From NCBI GenBank assembly GCA_002724825.1, contig PBPU01000103.1, positions 1 to 12,530 on the forward strand: DNA of 12,530 nt. Reading direction: 5' to 3'. This document shows positions 1 to 7,361 of the stretch, piece after piece. Source of the DNA: Acidimicrobiaceae bacterium (GTDB taxonomy: Bacteria; Actinomycetota; Acidimicrobiia; Acidimicrobiales; UBA8592). The stretch's first letter is position 1. The number at the start of each line of letters is the position of its first letter. The notes under the pieces are model-generated. The model did no database searches. It had not been told where the DNA came from and saw only the letters and a program-made list of their open reading frames with translations. The position numbers and the translations under genes are program-made.

Positions 1-26
1 AAAAGTTGGATACAGTACCTTCGCAA

Positions 27-99
27 GGGGCTATAGCTCAGTTGGTAGAGCGCTTCCATGGCATGGAAGAGGTCAGGGGTTCAATTCCCCTTAGCTCCA
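27..99 (+). tRNA. tRNA-Ala, anticodon GGC
   Basis: A complete 73-nt cloverleaf can be folded by eye. The acceptor arm GGGGCTA (27-33) pairs with TAGCTCC (92-98) with one G-T wobble, and the discriminator is A at 99. The D-arm reads AGCTCAGTTGGTAGAGC. The anticodon stem CTTCC/GGAAG encloses the loop ATGGCAT, giving anticodon GGC, which reads GCC and GCT alanine codons. The T-arm reads GGGG-TTCAATT-CCCC. The 3' CCA is not encoded (the next bases are CAG), so it must be added after transcription. A weak -10-like TACAGT at 11-16 could be its promoter, but any -35 would lie outside the window. No T-rich terminator follows it. Confidence 0.97.
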
Positions 100-173
100 C
101 AGAAACTTAACGTAAATGTTGAAAAGTGTTTCTAAAGTTGAAGAAAAGAAGTTAGAGATTACACGAGGACAGA

Positions 174-218
174 ATGAGTAAATCTAAAGAATTTGAGAGA
201 AAGTATTTACTATCTTGA
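174..218 (+). CDS. possible 14-codon leader ORF coupled to the thioredoxin gene
   Basis: A tiny ORF (MSKSKEFERKYLLS) starts at ATG 174. It follows a good Shine-Dalgarno-like GAGGA at 165-169, with 4 nt between them. Its TGA stop (216-218) overlaps the TTG start of the next gene (215-217) as TTGA, the arrangement typical of translational coupling. The peptide is basic and polar and I recognise nothing in it. It could be a genuine leader that delivers ribosomes to a weak TTG start, or a chance ORF. A frameshift joining it to the next gene is less likely, because the next protein already begins where its relatives usually begin. Confidence 0.3.
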   Translation: MSKSKEFERKYLLS

Positions 219-916
219 AGGATGTAACAGACGAAACTTTTGCAGTCGACGTTATGGAGCGATCCAAAACAGTCCCAGTCGTTGTAGATTTATGGGCCCC
301 CTGGTGCCAGCCTTGTAAAGCGCTCGGGCCGATTCTTGAGAAAGTTATCGGGGCGACAGAAGGAAAGGTTGAGTTGGTTAAAGTCAATATTGACGAGAAC
401 CCTCAGATTGCCCAAAGTTTTCAAATCCAAAGCATTCCAGCCGTATTCGGAATCAATAATGGAGAGGTCGCTGATGCTTTCGTTGGTGCGAAAGGGGAAG
501 CAGAAGTAGCGGCCTTCATCGAAGGACTTCTTCCCAGCCCGCAAGATGAGATACTGACCAATCTGCTGGAAGAGGGGAGTGAGCAATCTCTCGAAGAGGT
601 TTTGCAAGCTTTCCCGGATCATGAAGAAGCGGTTACTAGGCTTGCAAAGATCTATGTAGAGAGTGGTAGAAGCGAAGAAGCTCTTGCTCTCTTAAAAAGA
701 ATCCCGGAGTCACCTGAGACTCGACACATTGCAGCCCAAGCACGAACCGGTGATAGGTCACAAGCAGAAATACTGGAGCGTCTGGATGCCTTGCTTAAAA
801 TCGTGAAGAGTGATGAGAGCGCTCGCGAAGAATTTGTAGATCTGCTGGACGTTTTAGGGCCAGAAAATAGTGAGACGAAAACTTACCGTCAGAAATTATC
901 GAGAGAAATATACTAA
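215..916 (+). CDS. thioredoxin-domain protein with TPR-like C-terminal half (CnoX/YbbN-like)
   Basis: This 233-residue cytoplasmic protein has an N-terminal thioredoxin fold (about residues 1-105). It carries the active site WAPWCQPCK with Cys31 and Cys34, and the cis-proline of the SIPAVF stretch at Pro75. The C-terminal half is helical and TPR-like (about 110-233). It includes an EEAVTRLAKIYVESGRSEEALALL repeat-like segment and ends LGPENSETKTYRQKL, as in actinobacterial relatives. The family combines redox and holdase co-chaperone activity, protecting substrates for DnaK or GroEL. The CxxC suggests this one keeps redox activity. The start is TTG 215: a TGA at 194-196 closes the frame upstream, no ATG lies between, and MKDVTDETF matches the usual family start. 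No strong ribosome site belongs to this TTG, so coupling to the ORF at 174-218 is plausible. There is no signal peptide. holA follows after 42 nt on the same strand. Confidence 0.88.
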   Translation: MKDVTDETFAVDVMERSKTVPVVVDLWAPWCQPCKALGPILEKVIGATEGKVELVKVNIDENPQIAQSFQIQSIPAVFGINNGEVADAFVGAKGEAEVAAFIEGLLPSPQDEILTNLLEEGSEQSLEEVLQAFPDHEEAVTRLAKIYVESGRSEEALALLKRIPESPETRHIAAQARTGDRSQAEILERLDALLKIVKSDESAREEFVDLLDVLGPENSETKTYRQKLSREIY

Positions 917-958
917 TTCTTCTCCCTCTGGACATTTGAAACTGATGTATCGTTAACC

Positions 959-1972
959 ATGGCTAACTTTGCGTCCGCATACTTAATTAGGGGGGATGAC
1001 CCGACCCTAATTGGAAATGCCCTTAAAGATTTAACCGAACAACTGCTTAAAGGTGATAACCGAGATTTGGCGATTGAGGAAGTCAATGAAGTTAATCATC
1101 GTGATGAGAGCGGGGACTATTCATTGGATTCCTTACTCACAGCTGCACAAACTATTCCATTTTTAACTGATTCACGAGTAGTGGTCGGTAGACATATGGG
1201 GGCGTTTTCAAAGAAGCAGATGATTGAACCTCTGTTGGGTTATTTAGAGGCCCCTTTAGAGACAACCAGACTAGTCCTAGTCTGGGAAAAGGGTCCTAGT
1301 CAGCAGCGTTTGGGACAAATTCCGAAATCTCTTTTGGAAGTAGTCCAGCGAAGTGGCGAAGTTATTGATACCCGTGTTGGTCGAAAAACAGGAACGTGGA
1401 TTCGAGATCAAGTTGCACAGAGTGGAGTTTTATTAGATAAAGCTGCTATTCAGGCTCTTACAGAGAATGCCGGAGAGGACGTGGCGAGTGTGCAAGGTGT
1501 TTTAGCGACTTTGAAGTCTGTTTTTGGTCAAGACACTCTAGTAACACTCGAAGAGGCTGCTCCCTATTTGGGGGCAGCAGGGGGAGTGCCTCCATGGGAG
1601 CTAACAGATGCTATAGCGAGTGGGAACGCTGCCGAAGCACTTCAGAAGCTCAAGAGGCTCCGTCAGGCTGGAGGTCGCCATGAAATGCAGATTCTTGCCA
1701 TTCTTCACGGCCATTTTAGTCGCATTCTTCGTCTTGCTGGTTTGGAAATTCGTAACGCTGAAGAAGCTGCACATCTTTTGGGTGATAAAGGCTCTTCATT
1801 CCGTGCAGGGAAATCACTTCAAGATGCTCGAAAGTTAGGGAACTCTCAGTCTAAGAAGGCGATCAGCCTTTTATCTGACGCCGACCTAGCTTTACGCGGG
1901 CAATCAGGTCTGGCTGGAGACATTATTCTTGAAGTACTGGTTGCGAGGCTTTCTTATCTCTATCTCGCTTAG
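959..1972 (+). CDS. holA: DNA polymerase III subunit delta
   Basis: This 337-residue protein is the delta subunit of the clamp loader, which opens the beta sliding clamp during DNA replication. It has the family layout. An N-terminal AAA+-like region opens AYLIRGDDPTLIGNAL and continues through TIPFLTDSRVVVGRH (roughly residues 7-80) to about residue 140. A middle lid domain follows. The C-terminal collar contains GGVPPWELTDAI (about 208-219), GGRHEMQILAILHGH and a final EVLVARLSYLYLA. As is normal for delta, there is no intact Walker A motif. The length is typical. The start is ATG 959; no clear Shine-Dalgarno precedes it, so expression may depend on the upstream gene. Its TAG stop is one base from the stop of rpsT on the other strand. 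Confidence 0.93.
   Translation: MANFASAYLIRGDDPTLIGNALKDLTEQLLKGDNRDLAIEEVNEVNHRDESGDYSLDSLLTAAQTIPFLTDSRVVVGRHMGAFSKKQMIEPLLGYLEAPLETTRLVLVWEKGPSQQRLGQIPKSLLEVVQRSGEVIDTRVGRKTGTWIRDQVAQSGVLLDKAAIQALTENAGEDVASVQGVLATLKSVFGQDTLVTLEEAAPYLGAAGGVPPWELTDAIASGNAAEALQKLKRLRQAGGRHEMQILAILHGHFSRILRLAGLEIRNAEEAAHLLGDKGSSFRAGKSLQDARKLGNSQSKKAISLLSDADLALRGQSGLAGDIILEVLVARLSYLYLA
1266..1285. repeat. perfect 9-bp inverted repeat inside holA
   Basis: CCAGACTAG (1266-1274) and CTAGTCTGG (1277-1285) are exact reverse complements separated by TC. The element lies in the holA reading frame, where it encodes part of TTRLVLVWEK, so the protein constrains it. A partial echo, CCTAGTC, follows at 1294-1300. It could form a short mRNA hairpin or bind a dimeric protein. 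No function can be read from it, and chance is possible. Confidence 0.6.
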
Positions 1973-1973
1973 C

Positions 1974-2234
1974 TCAACTAGTCAGATCGTTATAACGTTT
2001 GGTTAATCGGCTTTTTTTCCTAGCCGCTGTATTTTTATGAAGAATATTCTTTCTTGCGGCCTTATCGATTTTCTTTATAGCAATTCGAAGTGCTTCTTCA
2101 TCGCCCTCGCCTGAATCAGCGGATTGAAGGGTGCTTTTGACACGGGAATTAACTTCAGAACGGATTGCTTTATTTCGGGCACGGCGTTTCTCATTTTGCC
2201 TGTTGCGTTTAATTTGACTTTTAATGTTTGCCAT
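1974..2234 (-). CDS. rpsT: 30S ribosomal protein S20
   Basis: This is an 86-residue, very basic protein of the small ribosomal subunit that binds 16S rRNA early in assembly. The opening MANIKSQIKRNRQNEKRR and the later KNTAARKKSRLTKRYNDL stretch are diagnostic of S20, and the length is usual. The start is ATG (complement of 2232-2234), with GAAGG about 7 nt upstream on the - strand. It diverges from lepA and converges on holA with a single base between stops, leaving no room for separate terminators. Autoregulation of S20 is known in other bacteria; nothing here shows it directly. Confidence 0.97.
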   Translation of the reverse strand: MANIKSQIKRNRQNEKRRARNKAIRSEVNSRVKSTLQSADSGEGDEEALRIAIKKIDKAARKNILHKNTAARKKSRLTKRYNDLTS

Positions 2235-2347
2235 TTCCTGACCTTCAGATTGAATTAATAGAAGTTACCCCTAGAGGCACCCACGATCACTAGTTATCTC
2301 GTATGCTACCCAAGCAGCATAAAAATCGGACACATACAGTAAAAGTA
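2235..2347. promoter_or_regulatory. divergent rpsT/lepA intergenic region with small hairpin
   Basis: These 113 bp separate two divergent genes and must hold promoters for both, if lepA starts at 2348. I see no convincing -35/-10 pair on either strand. The one visible structure is a 6-bp inverted repeat, TATGCT (2302-2307) and AGCATA (2316-2321), with an 8-nt loop, followed by a run of A. The alternative lepA ATG at 2303 lies inside the first arm, which fits this stretch being untranslated leader or promoter DNA rather than coding sequence. Confidence 0.4.
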
Positions 2348-4135
2348 ATGATAGAACAGTCAAATATTCGCAATATAGCGATAATCGCTCATATAGATCA
2401 CGGGAAATCTACCCTTGCTGACCGGATGTTAGAAATATGCGGAGCGGTGGATCCTCGCGAAATGAGGGAGCAGTATTTAGATTCGATGGACCTCGAACGT
2501 GAGCGGGGTATCACCATAAAGCTTCAAAGCGTTTCGCTTCAACATGGACCTATAACGATAAATTTGATAGATACTCCAGGCCATGTCGATTTTGGTTATG
2601 AGGTATCTCGTTCATTGGCGGCTTGCGAAGGCGTCATCCTTCTTGTCGATGCGGCACAAGGTATAGAGGCCCAGACTCTTGCCAATACATACTTAGCCTT
2701 AGAGAACGATTTAGAGATTGTAGCTGCCCTGAACAAGATTGACCTTCCGGCAGCTGAACCTGAAGCATGTGCCAGTGAGATAGAGCAGGTGCTCGGAATC
2801 CCTGCAGATGAAATCCTTCGGTTAAGTGCAAAAACTGGGGAAGGCGTATCGGAACTCTTAGATTGGGTTGTCGATCGGGTTCCTCCACCTAGCGGGAATG
2901 TCGATAGCCCACTTCAAGCACTGATTTTCGATAGTCATTATGACCAGTACAGGGGAGTGGTGAGCTCAATTCGAGTAATGAATGGAAAATTATCGACCGA
3001 TAGCAAGCTTTATTTCATGCAAGTGGGGAAATCATCTGGTGTCGAGGAGATAGGTATACGAAAACCAGACTCTACACCTGTCGAAACGCTATCGGCTGGA
3101 GAAGTTGGGTATCTTATTGCAGGAATCAAGGACGTTGGAGATGCACGCGCTGGTGAAACAATTACCGAACTTCAGGCTAAAGCCGAGGCACCTTTAGAGG
3201 GTTATCGTGAACCCAAACCAATGGTTTTTAGTGGCTTGTACCCAATCGACGGTGACGAATATCCGAGTTTGCGAGATGCGTTAGAGAAACTTCGACTTAA
3301 TGACTCAAGCTTTACATACGAGCCTGAAACTTCTGGAGCGCTCGGTTTTGGATTTCGTTGTGGTTTCCTAGGTTTATTGCACATGGAAATTGTGCGTGAG
3401 AGGTTAGAAAGAGAGTTTGGTCTCAGTTTAATTTCCACTGCACCTTCAGTCGAATACAGAATTACGCTCTCCAACGGCGAGGTGATTCATGTGGACAATC
3501 CCAGTGACGTCCCTCAACAAAACTTACTCGATTCTATTGAAGAGCCATATCTTCGGGCTTCAATAATAACCCCAAGCTCGTATACGGGATCTTTGATGGA
3601 TTTATGTCAAACGCGAAGAGGAAGTTTGGAAAAAATGGAATACATATCTCCGGAAAGAGTGGAGCTAGTCTATCGGATGCCATTAGCGGAAGTAGTAATG
3701 GATTTTTTTGATCAAATGAAAAGCCGCACACAGGGGTATGCAAGTATGGACTATGACAATGATGGATATGCAGTATCGGATTTGGTAAAGGTAGACATTC
3801 TGCTACAAGGAGAATCCGTGGACGCATTCAGTTCAATTGTTCACCGTTCTAAGGCATACGAATATGGACAACAGATGAGTAAGAAGCTGAAAGAGTTAAT
3901 ACCGCGACAACAATTTGATGTGCCGATTCAAGCAGCTATCTCGAGCAAAATAATAGCTAGAGAAACTGTAAAAGCATATCGGAAGGACGTTACTGCAAAA
4001 CTTTACGGTGGTGATGTGACTCGAAAGAACAAGTTGCTTAAGAAGCAGAAAGAGGGAAAAAAGAAGATGAAATCTATTGGGAGAGTAGATGTTCCTCAAG
4101 AAGCTTTCATTTCTGCCCTTAAACTAGGTGACTAG
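2348..4135 (+). CDS. lepA: translation elongation factor 4 (LepA GTPase)
   Basis: LepA (EF4) is a ribosome-associated translational GTPase that acts on stalled or initiating ribosomes. With the start used here (595 residues) the GTPase motifs are P-loop AHIDHGKS (14-21), switch I RGIT (53-56), DTPGH with the catalytic-site histidine (75-79), NKID (129-132), and an SAKTGEG guanine-specificity loop near 170. Domain II, the EF-G-like domains and the LepA-specific C-terminal domain follow, ending RVDVPQEAFISALKL. The frame is open back to ATG 2303, which would add 15 residues. I prefer ATG 2348 because family members begin a few residues before NIRNIAIIAHIDHGKST, and the extra residues look unconserved. 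Neither start has a strong ribosome site. dnaJ follows after 61 nt. Confidence 0.96.
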   Translation: MIEQSNIRNIAIIAHIDHGKSTLADRMLEICGAVDPREMREQYLDSMDLERERGITIKLQSVSLQHGPITINLIDTPGHVDFGYEVSRSLAACEGVILLVDAAQGIEAQTLANTYLALENDLEIVAALNKIDLPAAEPEACASEIEQVLGIPADEILRLSAKTGEGVSELLDWVVDRVPPPSGNVDSPLQALIFDSHYDQYRGVVSSIRVMNGKLSTDSKLYFMQVGKSSGVEEIGIRKPDSTPVETLSAGEVGYLIAGIKDVGDARAGETITELQAKAEAPLEGYREPKPMVFSGLYPIDGDEYPSLRDALEKLRLNDSSFTYEPETSGALGFGFRCGFLGLLHMEIVRERLEREFGLSLISTAPSVEYRITLSNGEVIHVDNPSDVPQQNLLDSIEEPYLRASIITPSSYTGSLMDLCQTRRGSLEKMEYISPERVELVYRMPLAEVVMDFFDQMKSRTQGYASMDYDNDGYAVSDLVKVDILLQGESVDAFSSIVHRSKAYEYGQQMSKKLKELIPRQQFDVPIQAAISSKIIARETVKAYRKDVTAKLYGGDVTRKNKLLKKQKEGKKKMKSIGRVDVPQEAFISALKLGD

Positions 4136-4196
4136 CCAAGAATGAGAACCTGAGAGATTTGATGATGCTGCAAATTAGTGTTGAGGAAGATTCCAA

Positions 4197-5294
4197 ATGA
4201 GTGCGGATCTCTATGAAATTCTGGGCTTATCTCGATCAGCCACTCAGGACGAAATTAAAAAAGCCTACAGAGCCCTTGCCCGAAAATATCATCCTGACGC
4301 TAATCCGGGGGATAAGGAGGCTGAAAAAAACTTTAAGGAGGTCGCTCATGCTTATGAGGTTTTAAGCGATGAGAGGCAGCGTCAACAATATGATCAATTT
4401 GGTGTCATTGGAGGAGCGCAGCAATCAGGATTTCAGGGCGCAGGAGGCATTTCCGATATATTTGAGGCTTTCTTTGGGAGCAGTAGCCCATTTGGAAGTT
4501 CAAATTTTCAACAGAGTGGCCCACCTAGAGGTAGCGACGCAGAGATCCTGGTTAATGTTTCCTTAGAAGAAGTAGTGTTAGGTGGGGAAACGACTTTCGA
4601 GATTGATGTTTCAGCTGCTTGTGAAGGCTGTCAAGCAACTGGTTCAAGAGGTGAGAGCGAACCAGAAGTATGCTCAGCATGCGGTGGGCAGGGCATTGTG
4701 CAAGAAGTACGCCAAAGTTTATTGGGTCAAATGATGTCAACCGTAGAGTGCCGGTCATGTCAAGGGTATGGCTCCATCATCGTTGACCCTTGTAAGAAAT
4801 GTAATGGTGCAGGTATCGAAAGAAAGAAAAAAAGATTCACAGTTGGCATTCCCGTGGGAATTACTACAGGTGTGACTCAAAGATTGTCAGGCATGGGCCA
4901 TGCAGGTCCGAGGGGTGGTGGAAATGGAGATATACATGTTCGTTATCAGGTTAGTGAACATGAACGATTCGAACGTGTAAATGATGATCTATATGAAGAG
5001 CTGTGGATTCCTGTTACACAGGCTGCGCTAGGAGCATCACTGGAGTATTCAACTATCGATAGTACTGAACGTCTTCAGATCCCTGCTGGAACGAAAACAG
5101 GGGAACGTATTCGATTCCGTGGACGAGGTGTTCCCAGATTGCAACGGAGAGGTCGCGGAGACTTAATTGTCACAGTCATTGTTGACACTCCATTAGATTT
5201 ATCCAAGGAAGAGAAAGAGTTGCTGATGGATCTGGCTCAACTTCGTGATGAGCCTACTTCTGAGAAAAAGCCCAGAAGTCGTAAGCGCCGATAA
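4197..5294 (+). CDS. dnaJ: molecular chaperone DnaJ (type I Hsp40)
   Basis: DnaJ delivers unfolded proteins to DnaK and stimulates its ATPase in the cytoplasm. The 365-residue protein has the full type I layout: J domain (1-69) with HPD at 32-34, a Gly/Phe/Ser-rich linker (about 70-110), a zinc-finger domain, and C-terminal substrate-binding domains (about 205-340). It ends in a basic tail, KKPRSRKRR. Four zinc motifs are visible, with cysteines at 142/145, 159/162, 185/188 and 199/202. The first reads CEGCQATG, with Ala in place of the usual Gly; the other three are regular. ATG 4197 has a good GAGGAAG at 4183-4189. The rsmE start lies one base after the TAA stop. There is no CIRCE-type element upstream and no hrcA gene beside it. 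Confidence 0.96.
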   Translation: MSADLYEILGLSRSATQDEIKKAYRALARKYHPDANPGDKEAEKNFKEVAHAYEVLSDERQRQQYDQFGVIGGAQQSGFQGAGGISDIFEAFFGSSSPFGSSNFQQSGPPRGSDAEILVNVSLEEVVLGGETTFEIDVSAACEGCQATGSRGESEPEVCSACGGQGIVQEVRQSLLGQMMSTVECRSCQGYGSIIVDPCKKCNGAGIERKKKRFTVGIPVGITTGVTQRLSGMGHAGPRGGGNGDIHVRYQVSEHERFERVNDDLYEELWIPVTQAALGASLEYSTIDSTERLQIPAGTKTGERIRFRGRGVPRLQRRGRGDLIVTVIVDTPLDLSKEEKELLMDLAQLRDEPTSEKKPRSRKRR

Positions 5295-5295
5295 T

Positions 5296-6000
5296 ATGAG
5301 CGATCTACATATTCATGAATCCATGGCTATAAGTCAGGCGCACATACTTGTCGATGACATAGAGAAACCAGAGTTGAGTGAAGAGAAACAGCATCATTTA
5401 ACAAACGTTCGTCGAATTAAAATCGGTACTAAAGTTACTGCAACAGACGGAAAGGGGGCTTGGAGCATATTTCGTTTTATTGGACAATCGCTCGAGAATA
5501 TAGATGATGTGCATTATTCAGAGAAGCGAGAGCCTGCTCTAACTGTTGCTGTATCGCTAACGAAGTCAGGAAAACTGGATCTTACAGTTCAGAAACTAAC
5601 CGAAATAGGCGTAGATGAACTTATATTATTCGCGTCCGAGAATTCCGTGCCGATATGGGATGAGTCGAAGCAGTCAAAGAATGAGCAACGCCTAAATCGG
5701 ATTATTCAGTCTGCCCTTGAACAATCTAAGGGTATCTGGCTGCCGAAACTAAGTTTCTTATCGTCGTTTAATGATGTTGCGCAGATCTCTGGAATGGCAA
5801 TGGCTGACTACAATGGTGATCGAATTACTAGTAGTTGTAAATGCTTGGCTATAGGCCCCGAAGGCGGATGGTCACCTGCTGAAGATTCATTGAATTTGCC
5901 GAAGGTGTCACTTAGTCAGCAGGTACTTCGTTCTGAAACTGCAGCTATAGTCGGAGCTTCATTAATGTCAGCGTATAGAGATATTGAAAAGAGAACTTGA
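5296..6000 (+). CDS. rsmE: 16S rRNA (uracil-1498-N3)-methyltransferase RsmE
   Basis: RsmE is a SPOUT-class methyltransferase that uses S-adenosylmethionine to methylate U1498 in helix 44 of 16S rRNA. The 234-residue product shows an N-terminal PUA-like region (HHLTNVRRIKIGTKVTATDGKG). The SPOUT signatures are SLTKSGKLDLTVQKLTEIGVDEL (about 88-109), AIGPEGGW (185-192) and LRSETAA (211-217), the last two forming the cofactor knot. The start is ATG 5296, one base after the dnaJ stop. No strong ribosome site is present, so translation is probably coupled to dnaJ. The frame stays open upstream within dnaJ to 5245, but those residues do not look like RsmE. A dnaJ-rsmE pairing is common. The stop lies 3 bp from the convergent gltA stop. 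Confidence 0.93.
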   Translation: MSDLHIHESMAISQAHILVDDIEKPELSEEKQHHLTNVRRIKIGTKVTATDGKGAWSIFRFIGQSLENIDDVHYSEKREPALTVAVSLTKSGKLDLTVQKLTEIGVDELILFASENSVPIWDESKQSKNEQRLNRIIQSALEQSKGIWLPKLSFLSSFNDVAQISGMAMADYNGDRITSSCKCLAIGPEGGWSPAEDSLNLPKVSLSQQVLRSETAAIVGASLMSAYRDIEKRT

Positions 6001-6003
6001 ATC

Positions 6004-7302
6004 TTATCGGTCTTGAATGGAAGTAAAGTCCCGAGTTGCGTTCCCAATGTAGAGCTGTCTTGGCCTTGCTATTCGTGTGTTTCTTTCAAGCATTTCGTTC
6101 CAGTGTGAAAGCCATCCTGAAGTTCTTGCTATTGCAAAGAGAACAGTAAACATCTTCACAGGGAATCCCATCGCCTGGTATATTAGCCCGCTATAGAAGT
6201 CAACATTCGGGTAGAGCTTTCGGCTAATGAAGTATTCATCTGCAAGAGCTGTCTCCTCTAATTTTAGAGCAATGTCCAATTTGGGATTTTTGCCAGTTAT
6301 TTCAAAGATCTGATGTGCAGTATCTTTAATAATTTGAGCTCTTGGGTCGTAGTTTTTGTAAACGCGATGTCCAAAACCCCAAAGAAGGTCATCTCCATTC
6401 TTTACAGAGTCGACGAAAGCATCAACATTGTCTAAAGTTTCTATTCGGTCAAGCATATTAATAACAGCTTCGTTAGCTCCACCATGTCTAGGGCCAGACA
6501 ACGCAGCACTTCCAGCCGCTATAGCTGAGTAGGGGTCTGCATGAGCAGATCCAACTACACGGACTGCTGTTGTAGAGCAGTTTTGCTCGTGATCAGCATG
6601 AAGGATGAAGAGTTGTTCTAAAGCCTTTGTAAAGGTGGGATCAGGTGCGTATTCGACATCACCATTCGCATAAATCGCTGCAAGAAAGTTTTCTGTGTAA
6701 CTGAGGTCTTGCCTGAATGGCTGGGTAGTCCTTCCATTTCGAAAATTCTCAGCTGCTGCCGCTATTGAAGGTATCTTGGCGATTAGATTCACAGTGTGTT
6801 TTGAACGAATTTGAGGATCCTCTACGTTGCGAGAGTCAGGGTACATGGACGATAGTGCGGCAAGTGCGGAAGTTAACATGCCCATAGGGTGAGAGTCTTT
6901 TTGAAATGCTTGCAAAAGTAAATCGTGATGATTTGGGTCTAGGTCTGAGGCCTCACTAATAGTCTCTTCCCATGAAGACAATTGCATTTGATTTGGCAAG
7001 TCGCCGTTAAGTAGAAGGAAAGCAACTTCAAGAAAGGAAGAGTTGTTTGCTAGGTCTTCTATTGGGTAGCCCCGATATTCAAGCCTGCCAGCAGCACCAT
7101 CGATAAATGTTATTGAGCTGTTTGTGACTGCGGTCGCAGCAAAACCTTCATCTTTGAACCAAAGTCCCGGAAGTAACTTGGTCCATGAGCTGGAGTCAAT
7201 TCCTCCATCCACAATTGGTATCTCAATAGACTCTCCAGATCGGTTATCGGTGATGGTGATTGAGTCTGACAATGAATGCTCCAAGAGTTGATCAGAAGTC
7301 AT
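6004..7302 (-). CDS. gltA: citrate synthase, type II
   Basis: It condenses acetyl-CoA with oxaloacetate to citrate, the entry step of the TCA cycle, in the cytoplasm. The 432-residue protein has the N-terminal beta-rich region of the type II (hexameric, GltA-like) group, with FIDGAAGRLEYRGYPIEDLA at 66-85. Active-site stretches are LHADHEQN (234-241), GPRHGGANE with His273, GFGHRVYKNYDPR with His312, PNVDFYSG with Asp368, and substrate arginines around ART (393) and ARPRQ (413-415). All expected catalytic residues are present. A 2-methylcitrate synthase role cannot be excluded from sequence alone. The start is ATG (complement of 7300-7302), without a clear ribosome site. It is the last gene of the - strand run, 59 bp after the carboxyltransferase gene. 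A LysR-like inverted repeat lies in that gap. Confidence 0.95.
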   Translation of the reverse strand: MTSDQLLEHSLSDSITITDNRSGESIEIPIVDGGIDSSSWTKLLPGLWFKDEGFAATAVTNSSITFIDGAAGRLEYRGYPIEDLANNSSFLEVAFLLLNGDLPNQMQLSSWEETISEASDLDPNHHDLLLQAFQKDSHPMGMLTSALAALSSMYPDSRNVEDPQIRSKHTVNLIAKIPSIAAAAENFRNGRTTQPFRQDLSYTENFLAAIYANGDVEYAPDPTFTKALEQLFILHADHEQNCSTTAVRVVGSAHADPYSAIAAGSAALSGPRHGGANEAVINMLDRIETLDNVDAFVDSVKNGDDLLWGFGHRVYKNYDPRAQIIKDTAHQIFEITGKNPKLDIALKLEETALADEYFISRKLYPNVDFYSGLIYQAMGFPVKMFTVLFAIARTSGWLSHWNEMLERNTRIARPRQLYIGNATRDFTSIQDR

Positions 7303-7336
7303 TGTATCGGGAAATAGGCTCTCTTTCGCCGGCTAA

Positions 7337-7351
7337 ATTGACTATTTCAAT
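7337..7351. promoter_or_regulatory. candidate LysR-type operator upstream of gltA
   Basis: ATTGA (7337-7341) and TCAAT (7347-7351) are perfect inverted repeats around a 5-bp spacer, giving a 15-bp site with the T-N11-A pattern of LysR-type operators. It sits in the short gap between the carboxyltransferase gene and gltA, with its near edge 35 bp upstream of the gltA start. It has the same size, symmetry and distance as the site upstream of lysR. The ATYKA-N5-TMRAT consensus shared by the two sites is my own reading. A 5-bp-arm repeat alone could arise by chance. Confidence 0.42.
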
Positions 7352-7361
7352 ACTGTTTGGA

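Noticed and set aside
101..133. Inverted repeat AGAAAC (101-106) / GTTTCT (128-133) just after the tRNA, a possible terminator
   Set aside because: The 6-bp A/T-rich stem has a 21-nt loop and no T run after it, so it does not look like a terminator.
1620..1838. 72-residue + frame within holA with a hydrophobic stretch resembling a membrane segment
   Set aside because: It is out of frame inside holA, which is clearly the real product; the hydrophobic run comes from the frame shift of conserved HolA codons.
3534..3827. Long open frames antisense to lepA (also 3202-3474 and 2634-2888 on the - strand)
   Set aside because: They lie wholly inside a well-conserved lepA frame, show no recognisable protein motifs and lack ribosome sites; they are shadows.
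4136..4196. Possible CIRCE heat-shock operator before dnaJ
   Set aside because: No TTAGCACTC-like arm or its complement is present in the gap.
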